In this document: piece after piece, positions 16,576 through 25,613 of the stretch
How the letters are laid out: every line of letters begins with the position of its first letter
How positions within the stretch are numbered: the stretch's first letter is position 1
Assembly (NCBI RefSeq): GCF_002280675.1
Contig: NZ_NCEN01000002.1
Location: forward strand, 186,001 to 250,000
Reading direction: 5' to 3'
Source of the DNA: Novosphingobium sp. 32-60-15
GTDB taxonomy: Bacteria > Pseudomonadota > Alphaproteobacteria > Sphingomonadales > Sphingomonadaceae
DNA: 64,000 nt
The notes under the pieces: generated by a model
The model's database searches: none
The model's input: the letters and a program-made list of their open reading frames with translations, nothing else
What the model was told of the DNA's origin: nothing
Translations under genes and position numbers: made by a program

Positions 16576-17964
16576 TTATACGGCAGCCGGACGCGGATAG
16601 GCACCCGGGAATACATGGTCCAGCGGCGCCAGGCCGCGCGTGACGATGGGACCGGGGTAATCGCGCAACAATTGCAACCGGCGCATCTGGCGGCGGTGGA
16701 AGTAGCGCACAAGCGCAAGATCATGCGCGGGGCTCGCCCGTTCGACAAAAGCGTCAAGTTGCCCTTCGAGCGTTAAGGCATCGGCATCTGCAATTCCGAG
16801 GATATTGCGAGCATCGTCCAGTTCGGCCCGTTCGATGGCATCACCGCTTTCGGCTAGCCGCTGAAGATAGAACGCCAGCGATTGCGCAGGGTGCTGGCGG
16901 AAAAAGCCTTCGGTTGGCAAGGCACCGCACTGAACCGCCAGATCGCGCCATGCATAACTATCGCGCAAGGGCGCGCTGCTAACAGGTTCTGCCGGATCAA
17001 GCGCATAGCCCTGACCCTCGGCAAGGGCTTCAAGCGCGGCGCGACTGGCGCCCATCCCCCATGACAGGTACTCGACATAGGCGGGGTGTGGGGTAACCTT
17101 GCGGAAGGTGGCCTTGGTCATCATCGGTACGGCAATGAACAGCAGCACGGTGTAATAAGTCAGCACCGTCCAGTCGATTTCGTTGCCGCTATCGTGCACA
17201 TAACGCGCGAATACGGCGGCAACATCGCTGATCGGTTCATTGATGTCACGCACCCGGATCGACGCGAGATCGGCCATCGGATCGCCCAGTTTGGCCAATT
17301 CCAAATCATAGAACGCTGTCACGCGCTCCCGGTTGTGAAAGAACTGCGGGGCATCGCCGATCAAAACGACATTGCGGTTTCGGTGCAGCGGGAGGTGGCG
17401 GCGCAGCCATCCGGTGACGAAGCGCAACAAAGCGTCGGGCTGGTCTTCGGGCTCGTAATGGCTTTCGGACAAGAGCAAATAGTCAAGTGCCACGGCCTCA
17501 GGGGTTTCTCCCTGGACAAGGCCCGCTTCCACAAACGGCGCAATATCAAGGGCATGGACAGCGGCGAGATGGCCTGCGTATTCCTCGACCATCCGCTGAA
17601 CAGCAGGATCGCCATCAAGATCGCCAAGGAACGGGGTATCATCCAGATGCGCCATGACAATAGCTTCGGGATCAGCGATCCAGCCGTAAACATGCGGCAC
17701 CGGAATGCCGTTCTGTTCGAACAGCTTCAGCACTTCATATTCGCGGCGCAGCGGGCAAATGCCCAGACCGCTTGCGCGGTCGCCACGCACGTGAAGTTGC
17801 AGCGTGTCACTGCCACGCTCGACTGTTACCTGCCACGAAGGGCGCCAGCGGGGCAGGCGTTCGACTGCGGTGATCGTGCCGTCAATGTTCCCGGCGATCC
17901 AGGCACGGATTTTCGCATCGTCCTGCGCTGCGCCTGTTTCTCCGGGGGTTTCTTCCTGCGTCAT
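16576..17964 (-). CDS. APH-fold phosphotransferase (long type)
   Basis: A 462-residue member of the long kinase-like group (RLPRWRPSW, LHVRGDR). The catalytic loop reads LIGDAPQFF instead of HGDxHxGN, so the Asp is kept while His and Asn are not; DLELAKLGDPMADLA holds the metal-binding Asp. It lies between two GST genes and overlaps the upstream one by 4 bp, so the three are co-translated. Kinase activity on a hydroxylated intermediate is possible but unproven. Confidence 0.72.
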   Translation of the reverse strand: MTQEETPGETGAAQDDAKIRAWIAGNIDGTITAVERLPRWRPSWQVTVERGSDTLQLHVRGDRASGLGICPLRREYEVLKLFEQNGIPVPHVYGWIADPEAIVMAHLDDTPFLGDLDGDPAVQRMVEEYAGHLAAVHALDIAPFVEAGLVQGETPEAVALDYLLLSESHYEPEDQPDALLRFVTGWLRRHLPLHRNRNVVLIGDAPQFFHNRERVTAFYDLELAKLGDPMADLASIRVRDINEPISDVAAVFARYVHDSGNEIDWTVLTYYTVLLFIAVPMMTKATFRKVTPHPAYVEYLSWGMGASRAALEALAEGQGYALDPAEPVSSAPLRDSYAWRDLAVQCGALPTEGFFRQHPAQSLAFYLQRLAESGDAIERAELDDARNILGIADADALTLEGQLDAFVERASPAHDLALVRYFHRRQMRRLQLLRDYPGPIVTRGLAPLDHVFPGAYPRPAAV

Positions 17965-18593
17965 GTCTTGCGCTCCCGGTCAACAATGGCGCGGCAGCGT
18001 TGGTAGCCGGGACGCGCTTCCATGCGTTCGACATAGGCGGCAATATGCGGATGGCCTTCGACATCAACCGGCACAAACTGGCGCGTCATGGTGAAGGGAA
18101 AGGTCATCATGATATCGGCGGCGGTGAACCGGTCACCTGCCACGAACGGTACAGCGGCTAGGCGCGCATCGGTGAAAGCCAGCAATTGTGCAATGCGGGC
18201 ACGGGCATTGACGCGGAACGGATGATCCGTCTCGATCCCGCCGAACTGGGCCATGATTTCGCCCACCAGCGCGGGCATCAATGTGGATTCTGCGAAATGG
18301 AACCAGTAAAGGTATTGGGCATAGTCGGGAGAATCCGGCCCCAGTGCGAGCGCGCCACCGCCTTGTGTGGTGGCCAGATATTCAATCACCGCACCGCTTT
18401 CGGCGATCTTGTCGTCGCCAATCCCGAGCACGGGTGACGAACCCAGCGGGTGCAGTGCCTTGAACGCAGGTTCGGCCTGCCATGTCGGTAAACGTTCGAA
18501 AAACGCGATGGCATAGGGCGCGCCCAGTTCTTCCATCAACCAGACGGCGCGTTCGGAGCGCGAGCGTTCAAGCTGGTAGATCGTAATGGTCAT
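17961..18593 (-). CDS. glutathione S-transferase
   Basis: A 210-residue GST with N-terminal ERSRSERAVWLMEELG and ESGAVIEYLA, and C-terminal VAGDRFTAADIMM. It shares the layout of the GST at 15936 and is probably an old duplicate. It is 3 bp downstream of the flavoprotein gene in the same operon, suggesting it acts on that enzyme's enone-type product, which is an inference. Confidence 0.85.
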   Translation of the reverse strand: MTITIYQLERSRSERAVWLMEELGAPYAIAFFERLPTWQAEPAFKALHPLGSSPVLGIGDDKIAESGAVIEYLATTQGGGALALGPDSPDYAQYLYWFHFAESTLMPALVGEIMAQFGGIETDHPFRVNARARIAQLLAFTDARLAAVPFVAGDRFTAADIMMTFPFTMTRQFVPVDVEGHPHIAAYVERMEARPGYQRCRAIVDRERKT

Positions 18594-18596
18594 GGA

Positions 18597-20261
18597 TCAG
18601 GCTCCTGCTGTCTTTCGTTCAGGCGTCGCGTGCTGCCCGGTCATGTGCAGCGCCGAGAGGTAGCCGTAAAGCAGCCCGCGCGTGTTCGCGATGCCGCTGT
18701 TGTAGCCACCGCCAATGTCGAGCCATGCTGCGGAATTTCCCGCCGCATAAAGGCCGGGGATGGGGGCATCGCTAGCATTCAGCACGCGCCCGTCGATGTC
18801 TATCGGCAGACCGGCGGTGGGCACGCCCATCGTGACGCGTTCAATCTTCACTGCATAGAACGGCGCTTTTTCGATGGGGCCAAGGTTGGGATTGAGCAGG
18901 CGGGGATCGCCGGTCATGATCCGGCCCCATGGCACGCTGCCGCGCGCGAAGTCCTCATCCATGCCGGTTACGCAGAAACCGTTGAAGCGCTTGACGGTGT
19001 TTTCAAGGCCCATCGCGTTCATGCCAATCCGGTTTGCAAGTTCGCCCAGTGTATCTGCGCTGGTCGCCATACCCTCCGACAGGGGCTGGCCGGGCCAGCT
19101 TGGCATGAGGCCGTATTTGTCGACCATGTTCTGATCAAACACGATCCACGCAGGCCAGTTGGGCTGTCCCTGTTCCTGTCCGTCGAACCGGCCCACTTTG
19201 GTTGCGACATCGGGGTAAAATGCATCGTTGGCAAAGCGGCGGCCATAGCGGTTGACCGCAATGCTGTGCGGCGCGCCCGGCAACCACATACGGTACGAGG
19301 GCTGGCCGTAGATTGTCTCGGCGGGAACCTTGTAACCGACAAAGATCGGGCTTTGCGCAGGCGCGCGGGCGGGGATGGCGATGGCACCGGCCTTTGCCGC
19401 CATGACGATGTGATCGCCTGTGACAGTGGGCGGGGCCATGCTGCCTGCTTCTGGCAGCGCATCGAAAGCGCTGACGAACGATGGTTTCCAGTCATAGCCG
19501 CCGGTGGCCAGCACCACGCCGAGCCGCGCGCGAACGCGCTTGGTGCCGTGTGCATCGCGCAGAACCACGCCGGTGACCTCGCCGTCCTCGACCACAAGGT
19601 CGATCACTTCGGTTGACGTGCGCATATCAACGCCGCGCTCGCGTGCTGCGAGCACTTGTGCAGCAGCAAGGCCAGCGCCCGCACAGCGTTCGCCCGCCGC
19701 GACATGGCGTTCAAGGCAGGCGCCGACGTGATCGCCACCATCCTGCATGGCAATCCATTCGTTTGACGTGGTGTAGCTATAACCATCGCCATAAGGCGAG
19801 GTCAGTACAGTATCGGCAAGATCGCCGAGCCGTTCGGCCTTGAAAGGCAAAACCTCGACATAACGGCCCTGAATTTTCGAACCCGTGACCGACGGGTAAT
19901 AGTAATCGGGCAGGCCCTTCACCACGGTCATTTCGATACCGATGGTGTCGGTCATGAAGCGCAGCGCCTCACGCCCGCGCTCGATGAAAACCTTGCGCCG
20001 GTCAGGCGTGGCATAACCTTGCGACAAGTGCGCAAGGTAGGCATCGGCAGCGGCATCGCTGTCCTCCATCCCGTCTGGTTCCTGCAAGTGATTGGGGCCC
20101 AGCCACAATTGCCCGGACGAGAGTGCCGATACGCCGCCAAGCAAGTGGAATTTCTCGGCTACCAGCGCGCTTGCACCGCGCTGCGCTGCGGTCAGAGCAG
20201 CGGACATGCCACCCAGCCCCGAGCCCACGCACACCACATCGAAAACCTCATCCCACGGCAC
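18597..20261 (-). CDS. FAD-binding dehydrogenase (KstD/fumarate-reductase family)
   Basis: A 554-residue flavoprotein. It has an N-terminal dinucleotide motif VGSGLGGMSAALTAAQRGA and a C-terminal FAD motif (PIPGLYAAGNSAA...GGGYNSGIANTRG). The family includes 3-ketosteroid 1-dehydrogenase and urocanate/fumarate reductases, which introduce or reduce a C=C bond next to a carbonyl. It leads the minus-strand operon and is divergent from the P450 at 20458, sharing an intergenic region with a cluster operator. The exact substrate is unknown. Confidence 0.82.
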   Translation of the reverse strand: MPWDEVFDVVCVGSGLGGMSAALTAAQRGASALVAEKFHLLGGVSALSSGQLWLGPNHLQEPDGMEDSDAAADAYLAHLSQGYATPDRRKVFIERGREALRFMTDTIGIEMTVVKGLPDYYYPSVTGSKIQGRYVEVLPFKAERLGDLADTVLTSPYGDGYSYTTSNEWIAMQDGGDHVGACLERHVAAGERCAGAGLAAAQVLAARERGVDMRTSTEVIDLVVEDGEVTGVVLRDAHGTKRVRARLGVVLATGGYDWKPSFVSAFDALPEAGSMAPPTVTGDHIVMAAKAGAIAIPARAPAQSPIFVGYKVPAETIYGQPSYRMWLPGAPHSIAVNRYGRRFANDAFYPDVATKVGRFDGQEQGQPNWPAWIVFDQNMVDKYGLMPSWPGQPLSEGMATSADTLGELANRIGMNAMGLENTVKRFNGFCVTGMDEDFARGSVPWGRIMTGDPRLLNPNLGPIEKAPFYAVKIERVTMGVPTAGLPIDIDGRVLNASDAPIPGLYAAGNSAAWLDIGGGYNSGIANTRGLLYGYLSALHMTGQHATPERKTAGA

Positions 20262-20315
20262 TGTTGTTCTCCCGGTATCCCGAAGCGGTGGTGCGCGCCC
20301 GGCCCGATATCGGAA

Positions 20316-20331
20316 CCTATCGTTGTCTAGG
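20316..20331. promoter_or_regulatory. cluster operator, copy 2
   Basis: CCTATC-GTTG-TCTAGG matches 10 of 12 informative positions of CCTAYC-N4-GRTAGG. It lies 55 bp before the flavoprotein start (minus) and 127 bp before the P450 start (plus), so it could control either or both. Confidence 0.55.
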
Positions 20332-20457
20332 TCCAGCTGTCCCTAAAGATTGGCTGGCTGGCGACAGCATTTGCGCTGGCGCTATTTCGCGGAGAGGTGC
20401 TCATATGTGCATGACCAGCCGGTTCGCAGAATCGGCGGCAAAATGAGGAGAACTGCC

Positions 20458-21678
20458 GTGGCCACTGCCCCCGCCGCAACGCGGCCCGCCCATGTTCCTG
20501 AAGAACTGGTCGTGACCCTGCCCCTTTATGCGCGCAAACGTGTGGACGAATGTCCGCAGGAAACGCTGATACCCCAGTTGCAGGCGACGCTGCCGCCGAT
20601 TTCCTATGTCACCAACATCTTCCCCGGCGATCAGCCCGGCTGGCTGCTGACCAGCTATGAAGACACGATGACCATGTTGCGCGACCCTGACAATTTCACC
20701 AAGAACGGGATGGGCAAATGGGCGCAAAATATCGGCGAAGACTGGCTGGTAATCCCGACCGAGGCTGATCCACCGATCCACACCGCCTATCGCGCTGCGC
20801 TCAACCCCAAGTTCGCGCCGCAAAAGATGGCCGCACTGCGTGATGGTGTTCGCGAACGTGCTCGGGTGCTGATCAACCAGTTCAAGGATCGCGGGCATTG
20901 CGACTTTGTTGACGAGTTTTCGGAAAAGTACCCGATCAACATCGTCCTTGACCTGCTGGATTTGCCACAAGACCGCATGGCCGAATTCCTTGAGTGGGAA
21001 AAGGACATGCTCCATACCAATGACTGGCAAGTGCGCGGCGATGCCGTCAGAAAGGTTAAGGCCTATCTGATGGGAGTGATCGAAGAACGCCAGAAGAACC
21101 CCGGCGAAGACTATATCAGCCAGATCTTCGACAACGAGGTTGACGGGCGCAAGTGGAACGTCACCGAAGTGTTCGGCCACTGCTTCAACTTGTACATCGG
21201 CGGGCTGGATACGGTGACGTCGTTGCTCGGTAACATCTTCTGCTTCCTGGGTCGTTATCCCGAACGCCAGCGCGAGCTGCGTGAAAAGCCGGGCCTGATC
21301 GTGACTGCGGTGGAAGAATTTTTGCGCGCCTATGCTCCGGTTACGGCATTCCGCATCGCGGCCAAGGAAATCGAAATCCGCGGCCAGAAGATCATGCCGG
21401 GCGAATATATCTCGGTAGCAACGCCCGTAACCGGTTACGATCCCACGTATTACGATCAACCAGAGCTGGTGCGGTTTGACCGCAAGGCCCCGCACATCTC
21501 GCTGGGCGGGGGCATCCACAAGTGCCTGGGCATGCATCTTGCCCGCATGGAACTGCAGATCGCGCTTGAAGAATTCCTGACCACGCTGCCCGAATGGCGC
21601 ATCAAGGACGGGTTCAAGGTGCAGTACTTCGTGGGCAACATCATGCATGTGCCCGAACTTGAGCTGCAGTGGGACTGA
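20458..21678 (+). CDS. cytochrome P450
   Basis: A second soluble P450, 406 residues. The heme loop is SLGGGIHKCLG with ligand Cys356; the usual Phe at the start of the loop is Leu. The I-helix has IGGLDTVTS. I chose GTG 20458 because GAGGAG lies 7 bp upstream; ATG 20443 would add five residues. It is followed by a strong terminator, so it is probably transcribed alone. No redox partner gene is present. Confidence 0.9.
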   Translation: MATAPAATRPAHVPEELVVTLPLYARKRVDECPQETLIPQLQATLPPISYVTNIFPGDQPGWLLTSYEDTMTMLRDPDNFTKNGMGKWAQNIGEDWLVIPTEADPPIHTAYRAALNPKFAPQKMAALRDGVRERARVLINQFKDRGHCDFVDEFSEKYPINIVLDLLDLPQDRMAEFLEWEKDMLHTNDWQVRGDAVRKVKAYLMGVIEERQKNPGEDYISQIFDNEVDGRKWNVTEVFGHCFNLYIGGLDTVTSLLGNIFCFLGRYPERQRELREKPGLIVTAVEEFLRAYAPVTAFRIAAKEIEIRGQKIMPGEYISVATPVTGYDPTYYDQPELVRFDRKAPHISLGGGIHKCLGMHLARMELQIALEEFLTTLPEWRIKDGFKVQYFVGNIMHVPELELQWD

Positions 21679-21683
21679 AATTG

Positions 21684-21712
21684 ATCGGGGGCGCTACCCA
21701 TGCGCCCCCGAT
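21684..21712 (+). terminator. terminator after P450
   Basis: ATCGGGGGCGC (21684-21694) and GCGCCCCCGAT (21702-21712) form a perfect 11-bp stem with a 7-nt loop, 5 bp after the stop codon. Only a weak T-rich tail follows. Confidence 0.75.
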
Positions 21713-21781
21713 TGCCATTATTCCGGCAGGCCGATACGGCAGGTGTGGCCGATTGGGCGATGTAACGGGGTAAAAGGCGCA

Positions 21782-22372
21782 ATGCGTAAGGACGCTGCAC
21801 GCAATCGGGACCGTTTGATTGCCGTGGCGCGCGAGTGTTTTCGCGCGGGTGCCGCCGACATCTCGCTGGAAGACATTGCAACAAAGGCAAAAGTTGGGCG
21901 CAGTACGCTGTTCCGCAACTTTGCCGACCGGCTCGATCTGATCCGCGCGGTGCAGGCGGCAGAGCAGGAAGCGATTGCTGAAGAATGCGCGCAGCTGGGT
22001 GACCGGCCCGATGCGCTGTTCGGGCTGATGCGCACGGTGGCCAAGCTGACGTTCATTTACCGGGCGATGGATGACACCCTGCTGTCCAGTCCGGCGGGTA
22101 AGGCGATGATGCTTCAGGCATCGCGCGAGACGGCGGAACTGTTCATCGAACCGATTGAACGCGCGCGCGACGCCGGTTTGCTGCGCGCCGATGTGATGCC
22201 CGAAGACATCCTGATCGCCTGCAACATGATAGGCAGCGCGCAAGGCAGCGATTTCGAGACCAGCGATGCAGTGTTTGAGCGCGGCTTTGCGCTGATCATG
22301 CACGGTATCGGCGGCCCCTGCCGTATGGTGGGTGAGCGCCGCGAACCTATCCTTGACACAGATAGTGCCTGA
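21782..22372 (+). CDS. TetR-family regulator
   Basis: A 196-residue regulator. The N-terminal helix-turn-helix (ISLEDIATKAKVGRSTLFRNF) covers roughly residues 25-48; the rest is a ligand-binding helical domain. ATG 21782 is the first start with TetR homology. Just upstream are two copies of CGGCAGG and two of GGCCGAT (about 21724-21752) that could be its own operator. It precedes the GMC oxidoreductase/aldehyde dehydrogenase pair and may control it. Confidence 0.85.
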   Translation: MRKDAARNRDRLIAVARECFRAGAADISLEDIATKAKVGRSTLFRNFADRLDLIRAVQAAEQEAIAEECAQLGDRPDALFGLMRTVAKLTFIYRAMDDTLLSSPAGKAMMLQASRETAELFIEPIERARDAGLLRADVMPEDILIACNMIGSAQGSDFETSDAVFERGFALIMHGIGGPCRMVGERREPILDTDSA

Positions 22373-22381
22373 TCATCTTAA
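22353..22381 (+). promoter_or_regulatory. possible promoter for GMC/ALDH unit
   Basis: TTGACA (22353-22358), 17 bp, then TCTTAA (22376-22381) resembles a sigma-70 promoter overlapping the end of the TetR gene. An imperfect inverted repeat TGGGAC-N5-GTTCCA (22383-22399) lies right behind it and could be an operator. Confidence 0.3.
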
Positions 22382-22505
22382 ATGGGACTTGCAGTTCCAC
22401 TTATAGATTGCCAATGGTTCTTTATGGTTCAGGCGAATCGTCCCGATGAGGGCGAGTCCCTGGCAAGCGCAGCCAAATGCTGCGTGCCCGAGAGGATGGT
22501 TCCAG

Positions 22506-24116
22506 ATGACGAACGCAGCGACGGACACCTATGATTACATTATCGTTGGCGCGGGCTCTTCAGGCTGTGTGCTGGCGAACCGGCTGTCCGCCAATCCTGC
22601 AACGCGCGTGCTGGTGGTGGAAAGCGGGCCGGACGATACCAGCCCGCTGATCGCCATGCCGCGCGGCATCGGCAAGCTGCTCGATCCGCGCAATCCGCAT
22701 GTCTGGTCGTATGACGTATCGCCGGGCGGCAACAAGCCGTCCGAAATGTGGCTTAAGGGCCGCGCAGTGGGCGGATCGAGCGCGGTCAACGGCATGGTGT
22801 ATATTCGCGGTGCGCCGATGGATTACGATGGCTGGGCAGAATCCGGTTGCACCGGCTGGGGCTGGGACGAGATCGGGCGCTGCTTCGTTGAACTGGAAGA
22901 CCACGAACTGGGCGAGGCGAAATGGCGCGGGGTCGGTGGGCCGATCCATGTCAGCGTCCATCCCAGCCGCAACGGCTTGTGCGAGGCAGTCCTCACCGCT
23001 GCACAAGAAATGGGCGTTGAACGCGTTGTCGATGTCAACGACGTCGATGTCGTGCGCGAAGGCGGCCTTGGCTACCAGACGCGCAATATCGACAAGGGCA
23101 AGCGGGTCAGCTCGGCCAAGGGCTTTCTGAAGGAAGCGCGCGAGCGTCCGAACCTTGATCTATTGGTCGAAACCGATGTGCTCAAGGTCGAGATCGAAAA
23201 CCTTCGCGTGACCGGGGTGACGCTGCGTGACAAGCGCGGCACGCGCTTCGTGGCGGCGCGCGAGGTGATCCTTTCCGCAGGCGCGGTGCATTCCCCCAAG
23301 CTACTGCAATTGTCGGGTATCGGGCCGGAGGCAGTGCTCCGCGCGGCAGGAGTGCCAGTGCTCGTCGATTCTCCCGACGTGGGCCGCAACTTGCGCGAAC
23401 ACCGCTATGTCCAGACGGTATACCGCGTGAAGGGCGACAGCATGAACCTGAACTATCAGGGGCTGGGGCTGCTCAAATCGGTGCTGCAATATGGCCTGTT
23501 CGCCAAGGGTGCCCTGACACACGGCGCGCACGAGGTGGGTGGTTTCGTGAAGACCCGGCCCGATCTGGACCATGCCGATGCACAGATTGGCGTCAGCCTG
23601 TATTCGCTGAACCTGACCGACAAGGGCGTGGTGCCCGACAAGCATCACGGGCTGACGATTCTGGGCTATTTCACCCGGCCTGAAAGCCAGGGCGAACTGC
23701 GCATCCAATCGGCCGATCCCGATGCAAAGCCGTTCATCGACGCAAACCATTTTTCCGCCGAGATTGACCGCATTACCGCGGTGTCGCTGTTCAACTGGCT
23801 GCGTGCATTAGGCCGGCAACCGGCGCTCAAGCCATGGATCGTCGAAGAGCAGTTTCCCGGGGATATGGTCAAGAACGATGACGATATCCTCCAGAACGCG
23901 GTCGCGCTTGGTGGCACAGCCTATCACATCGCAGGTACTTGCCGGATGGGCGCAGACGACCAGTCCGTGTGCGATCCGCAATTGCGCGTGCGCGGCGTAA
24001 CCGGCTTGCGCGTGTGCGACACCTCGATTTTCCCGACGCTTGTTTCGGGCAATACCAACGCTCCTGCAATGGCCGTCGGCCTGCGCGCCGCCGAAATCAT
24101 CCTCCAGACCGCTTGA
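22506..24116 (+). CDS. GMC-family oxidoreductase (choline-dehydrogenase-like)
   Basis: A 536-residue FAD alcohol dehydrogenase. It has the N-terminal GAGSSGCVLANRLS motif, the GMC signature stretch GRAVGGSSAVNGMVYIRG, and near the C-terminus AYHIAGTCRMG with the catalytic His followed by a VSGNTNAPAM stretch. It oxidises a primary alcohol to an aldehyde, which the aldehyde dehydrogenase 8 bp downstream can take to the acid. ATG 22506 follows a GAGAGGA ribosome binding site. Confidence 0.9.
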   Translation: MTNAATDTYDYIIVGAGSSGCVLANRLSANPATRVLVVESGPDDTSPLIAMPRGIGKLLDPRNPHVWSYDVSPGGNKPSEMWLKGRAVGGSSAVNGMVYIRGAPMDYDGWAESGCTGWGWDEIGRCFVELEDHELGEAKWRGVGGPIHVSVHPSRNGLCEAVLTAAQEMGVERVVDVNDVDVVREGGLGYQTRNIDKGKRVSSAKGFLKEARERPNLDLLVETDVLKVEIENLRVTGVTLRDKRGTRFVAAREVILSAGAVHSPKLLQLSGIGPEAVLRAAGVPVLVDSPDVGRNLREHRYVQTVYRVKGDSMNLNYQGLGLLKSVLQYGLFAKGALTHGAHEVGGFVKTRPDLDHADAQIGVSLYSLNLTDKGVVPDKHHGLTILGYFTRPESQGELRIQSADPDAKPFIDANHFSAEIDRITAVSLFNWLRALGRQPALKPWIVEEQFPGDMVKNDDDILQNAVALGGTAYHIAGTCRMGADDQSVCDPQLRVRGVTGLRVCDTSIFPTLVSGNTNAPAMAVGLRAAEIILQTA

Positions 24117-24124
24117 GGCCCCCC

Positions 24125-25612
24125 ATGACCATTCCCTTTACCGATATTGATCGCCTTTACATCGACGGCGAATGGCACGCTGGTGCGGGCACCGAAGCGG
24201 TGCTTAACCCCGCCACCGAAGACGTGATCGGCGAAGCGCCGGTGGGCGATGCCACGGCGGCAGAAGCGGCGATTGCTTCGTCGTTCGATGCGTTCGAAAA
24301 CGGGCCATGGCCGCGCATGGCACAGGCTGAGCGCACCGCGATGATGCAGAAATTTCACGACGCGCTCTATGCCAAGCGCGGACAGTTGGTGGAATTGATC
24401 ATCAAGGAAGTGGGCTGCGCGCAAGCTGTCACCAGCAACGTGCAGGTCGATGCGCCGCTGGAACACCTGCAATCGGCCATCGATTATTCGCTGCGCGAAG
24501 AGCCGCACCAGATTCCGGTGGCGTCGAACGCCAACATGATCAACCCCACCGGGCCGCGCATTCTGGGTGGCGGAACCGTGGTCCGCGAACCCGTCGGCGT
24601 GGTCAGCGGGATTACCGGCTACAACTTCCCGTTCCTGCTGAACCTTGCCAAAGTGACGCCCGCGCTGCTGGCGGGCAACAGCCTGATCCTCAAGCCCTCG
24701 CCATTCACGCCTTATTCGGCGCTGATGCTGGGACAGATTGCGGACGAGATCGGCCTGCCGCGCGGTGTGCTGAACGTCATTACCGGCGGGCCTGATGTCG
24801 GCACGAAGCTGACCACCGATCCGCGCGTAGACATGGTGACGTTCACCGGGTCTGAAGCAGTTGGTGCGGCCATCATGGGGCAAGCTGCACCCACGTTGAA
24901 GCGGGTCCATCTGGAACTTGGCGGCAAGTCCGCGATGATCGTGCGCGAAGACGCCGATGTCGAGGCTGCGGCCACCATGGCGATCATGGTGCTTTCGGTA
25001 AACGCCGGGCAGGGCTGTGCGATTACCACGCGCTTCCTTGTCCACAATTCGATCCGCGCGCGCTTTGTCGCCACGGCCAAGGCCGTTGCTGCGCACTGGA
25101 AGGTCGGCGATCCGTCCGATCCGACGGTCCTGATGGGGCCGCTGATCCGCGAATCCCAACGCGCCAAGGTTGAAAAGCTGATCCAGTCAGGCCGTGACGA
25201 AGGCTCAACCCTGGTGGCGGGCGGCACCCGTCCGGCGGGGCTGTCCAAGGGCTTTTTCGTGGACATTACGCTTTTCGACAATGTCGATAACAAGTCGACG
25301 CTGGCGCAGGAAGAAGTATTCGGCCCGGTCGGCTGCGTGATCGGATATGACACCGACGACGAGGCCGTGCGGATTGCCAATGAATCACGCTATGGCCTGA
25401 ATGGCGCGATCATGACCGCCGATTCCGCAAAGGCCTATGAAATGTCCTTGCAGTTGCGCACCGGCAACGTGGCAATCAACGGCGGCATCGGCAAGATGGC
25501 TTACGCCCCTTTCGGCGGCTACAAACGGTCGGGCATCGGGCGCGAATACGGGCCAGACTGGTTGCGCGAATTCCAGCAGGAAAAGACCATCACCTACCCA
25601 GTCGGACGCTGA
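24125..25612 (+). CDS. aldehyde dehydrogenase
   Basis: A 495-residue NAD(P)-dependent aldehyde dehydrogenase. The general base is Glu264 in HLELGGKS and the nucleophile is Cys298 in GQGCAITTR. ATG 24125 lies 8 bp after the GMC gene; a longer open frame upstream runs inside that gene and is not real. With the GMC enzyme it forms an alcohol-to-carboxylate module. It converges with the phosphatase gene, 1 bp away. Confidence 0.93.
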   Translation: MTIPFTDIDRLYIDGEWHAGAGTEAVLNPATEDVIGEAPVGDATAAEAAIASSFDAFENGPWPRMAQAERTAMMQKFHDALYAKRGQLVELIIKEVGCAQAVTSNVQVDAPLEHLQSAIDYSLREEPHQIPVASNANMINPTGPRILGGGTVVREPVGVVSGITGYNFPFLLNLAKVTPALLAGNSLILKPSPFTPYSALMLGQIADEIGLPRGVLNVITGGPDVGTKLTTDPRVDMVTFTGSEAVGAAIMGQAAPTLKRVHLELGGKSAMIVREDADVEAAATMAIMVLSVNAGQGCAITTRFLVHNSIRARFVATAKAVAAHWKVGDPSDPTVLMGPLIRESQRAKVEKLIQSGRDEGSTLVAGGTRPAGLSKGFFVDITLFDNVDNKSTLAQEEVFGPVGCVIGYDTDDEAVRIANESRYGLNGAIMTADSAKAYEMSLQLRTGNVAINGGIGKMAYAPFGGYKRSGIGREYGPDWLREFQQEKTITYPVGR

Positions 25613-25613
25613 T

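Noticed and set aside
20342..20357. CCTAAAGATTGGCTGG as a further operator copy before the P450
   Set aside because: It matches only 8 of 12 informative positions and is not symmetric.
20401..21648. Long minus-strand frame (415 codons) opposite the second P450
   Set aside because: Antisense to a gene with clear P450 motifs; its translation has no recognisable domain.
22346..22366. CCTATC-N9-GATAGT near the TetR stop
   Set aside because: Half-sites are good but the spacer is 9 bp instead of 4, and most of it lies inside coding sequence.
23924..25159. Long minus-strand frame (411 codons) opposite the aldehyde dehydrogenase
   Set aside because: Antisense shadow caused by high GC; no protein-family features.
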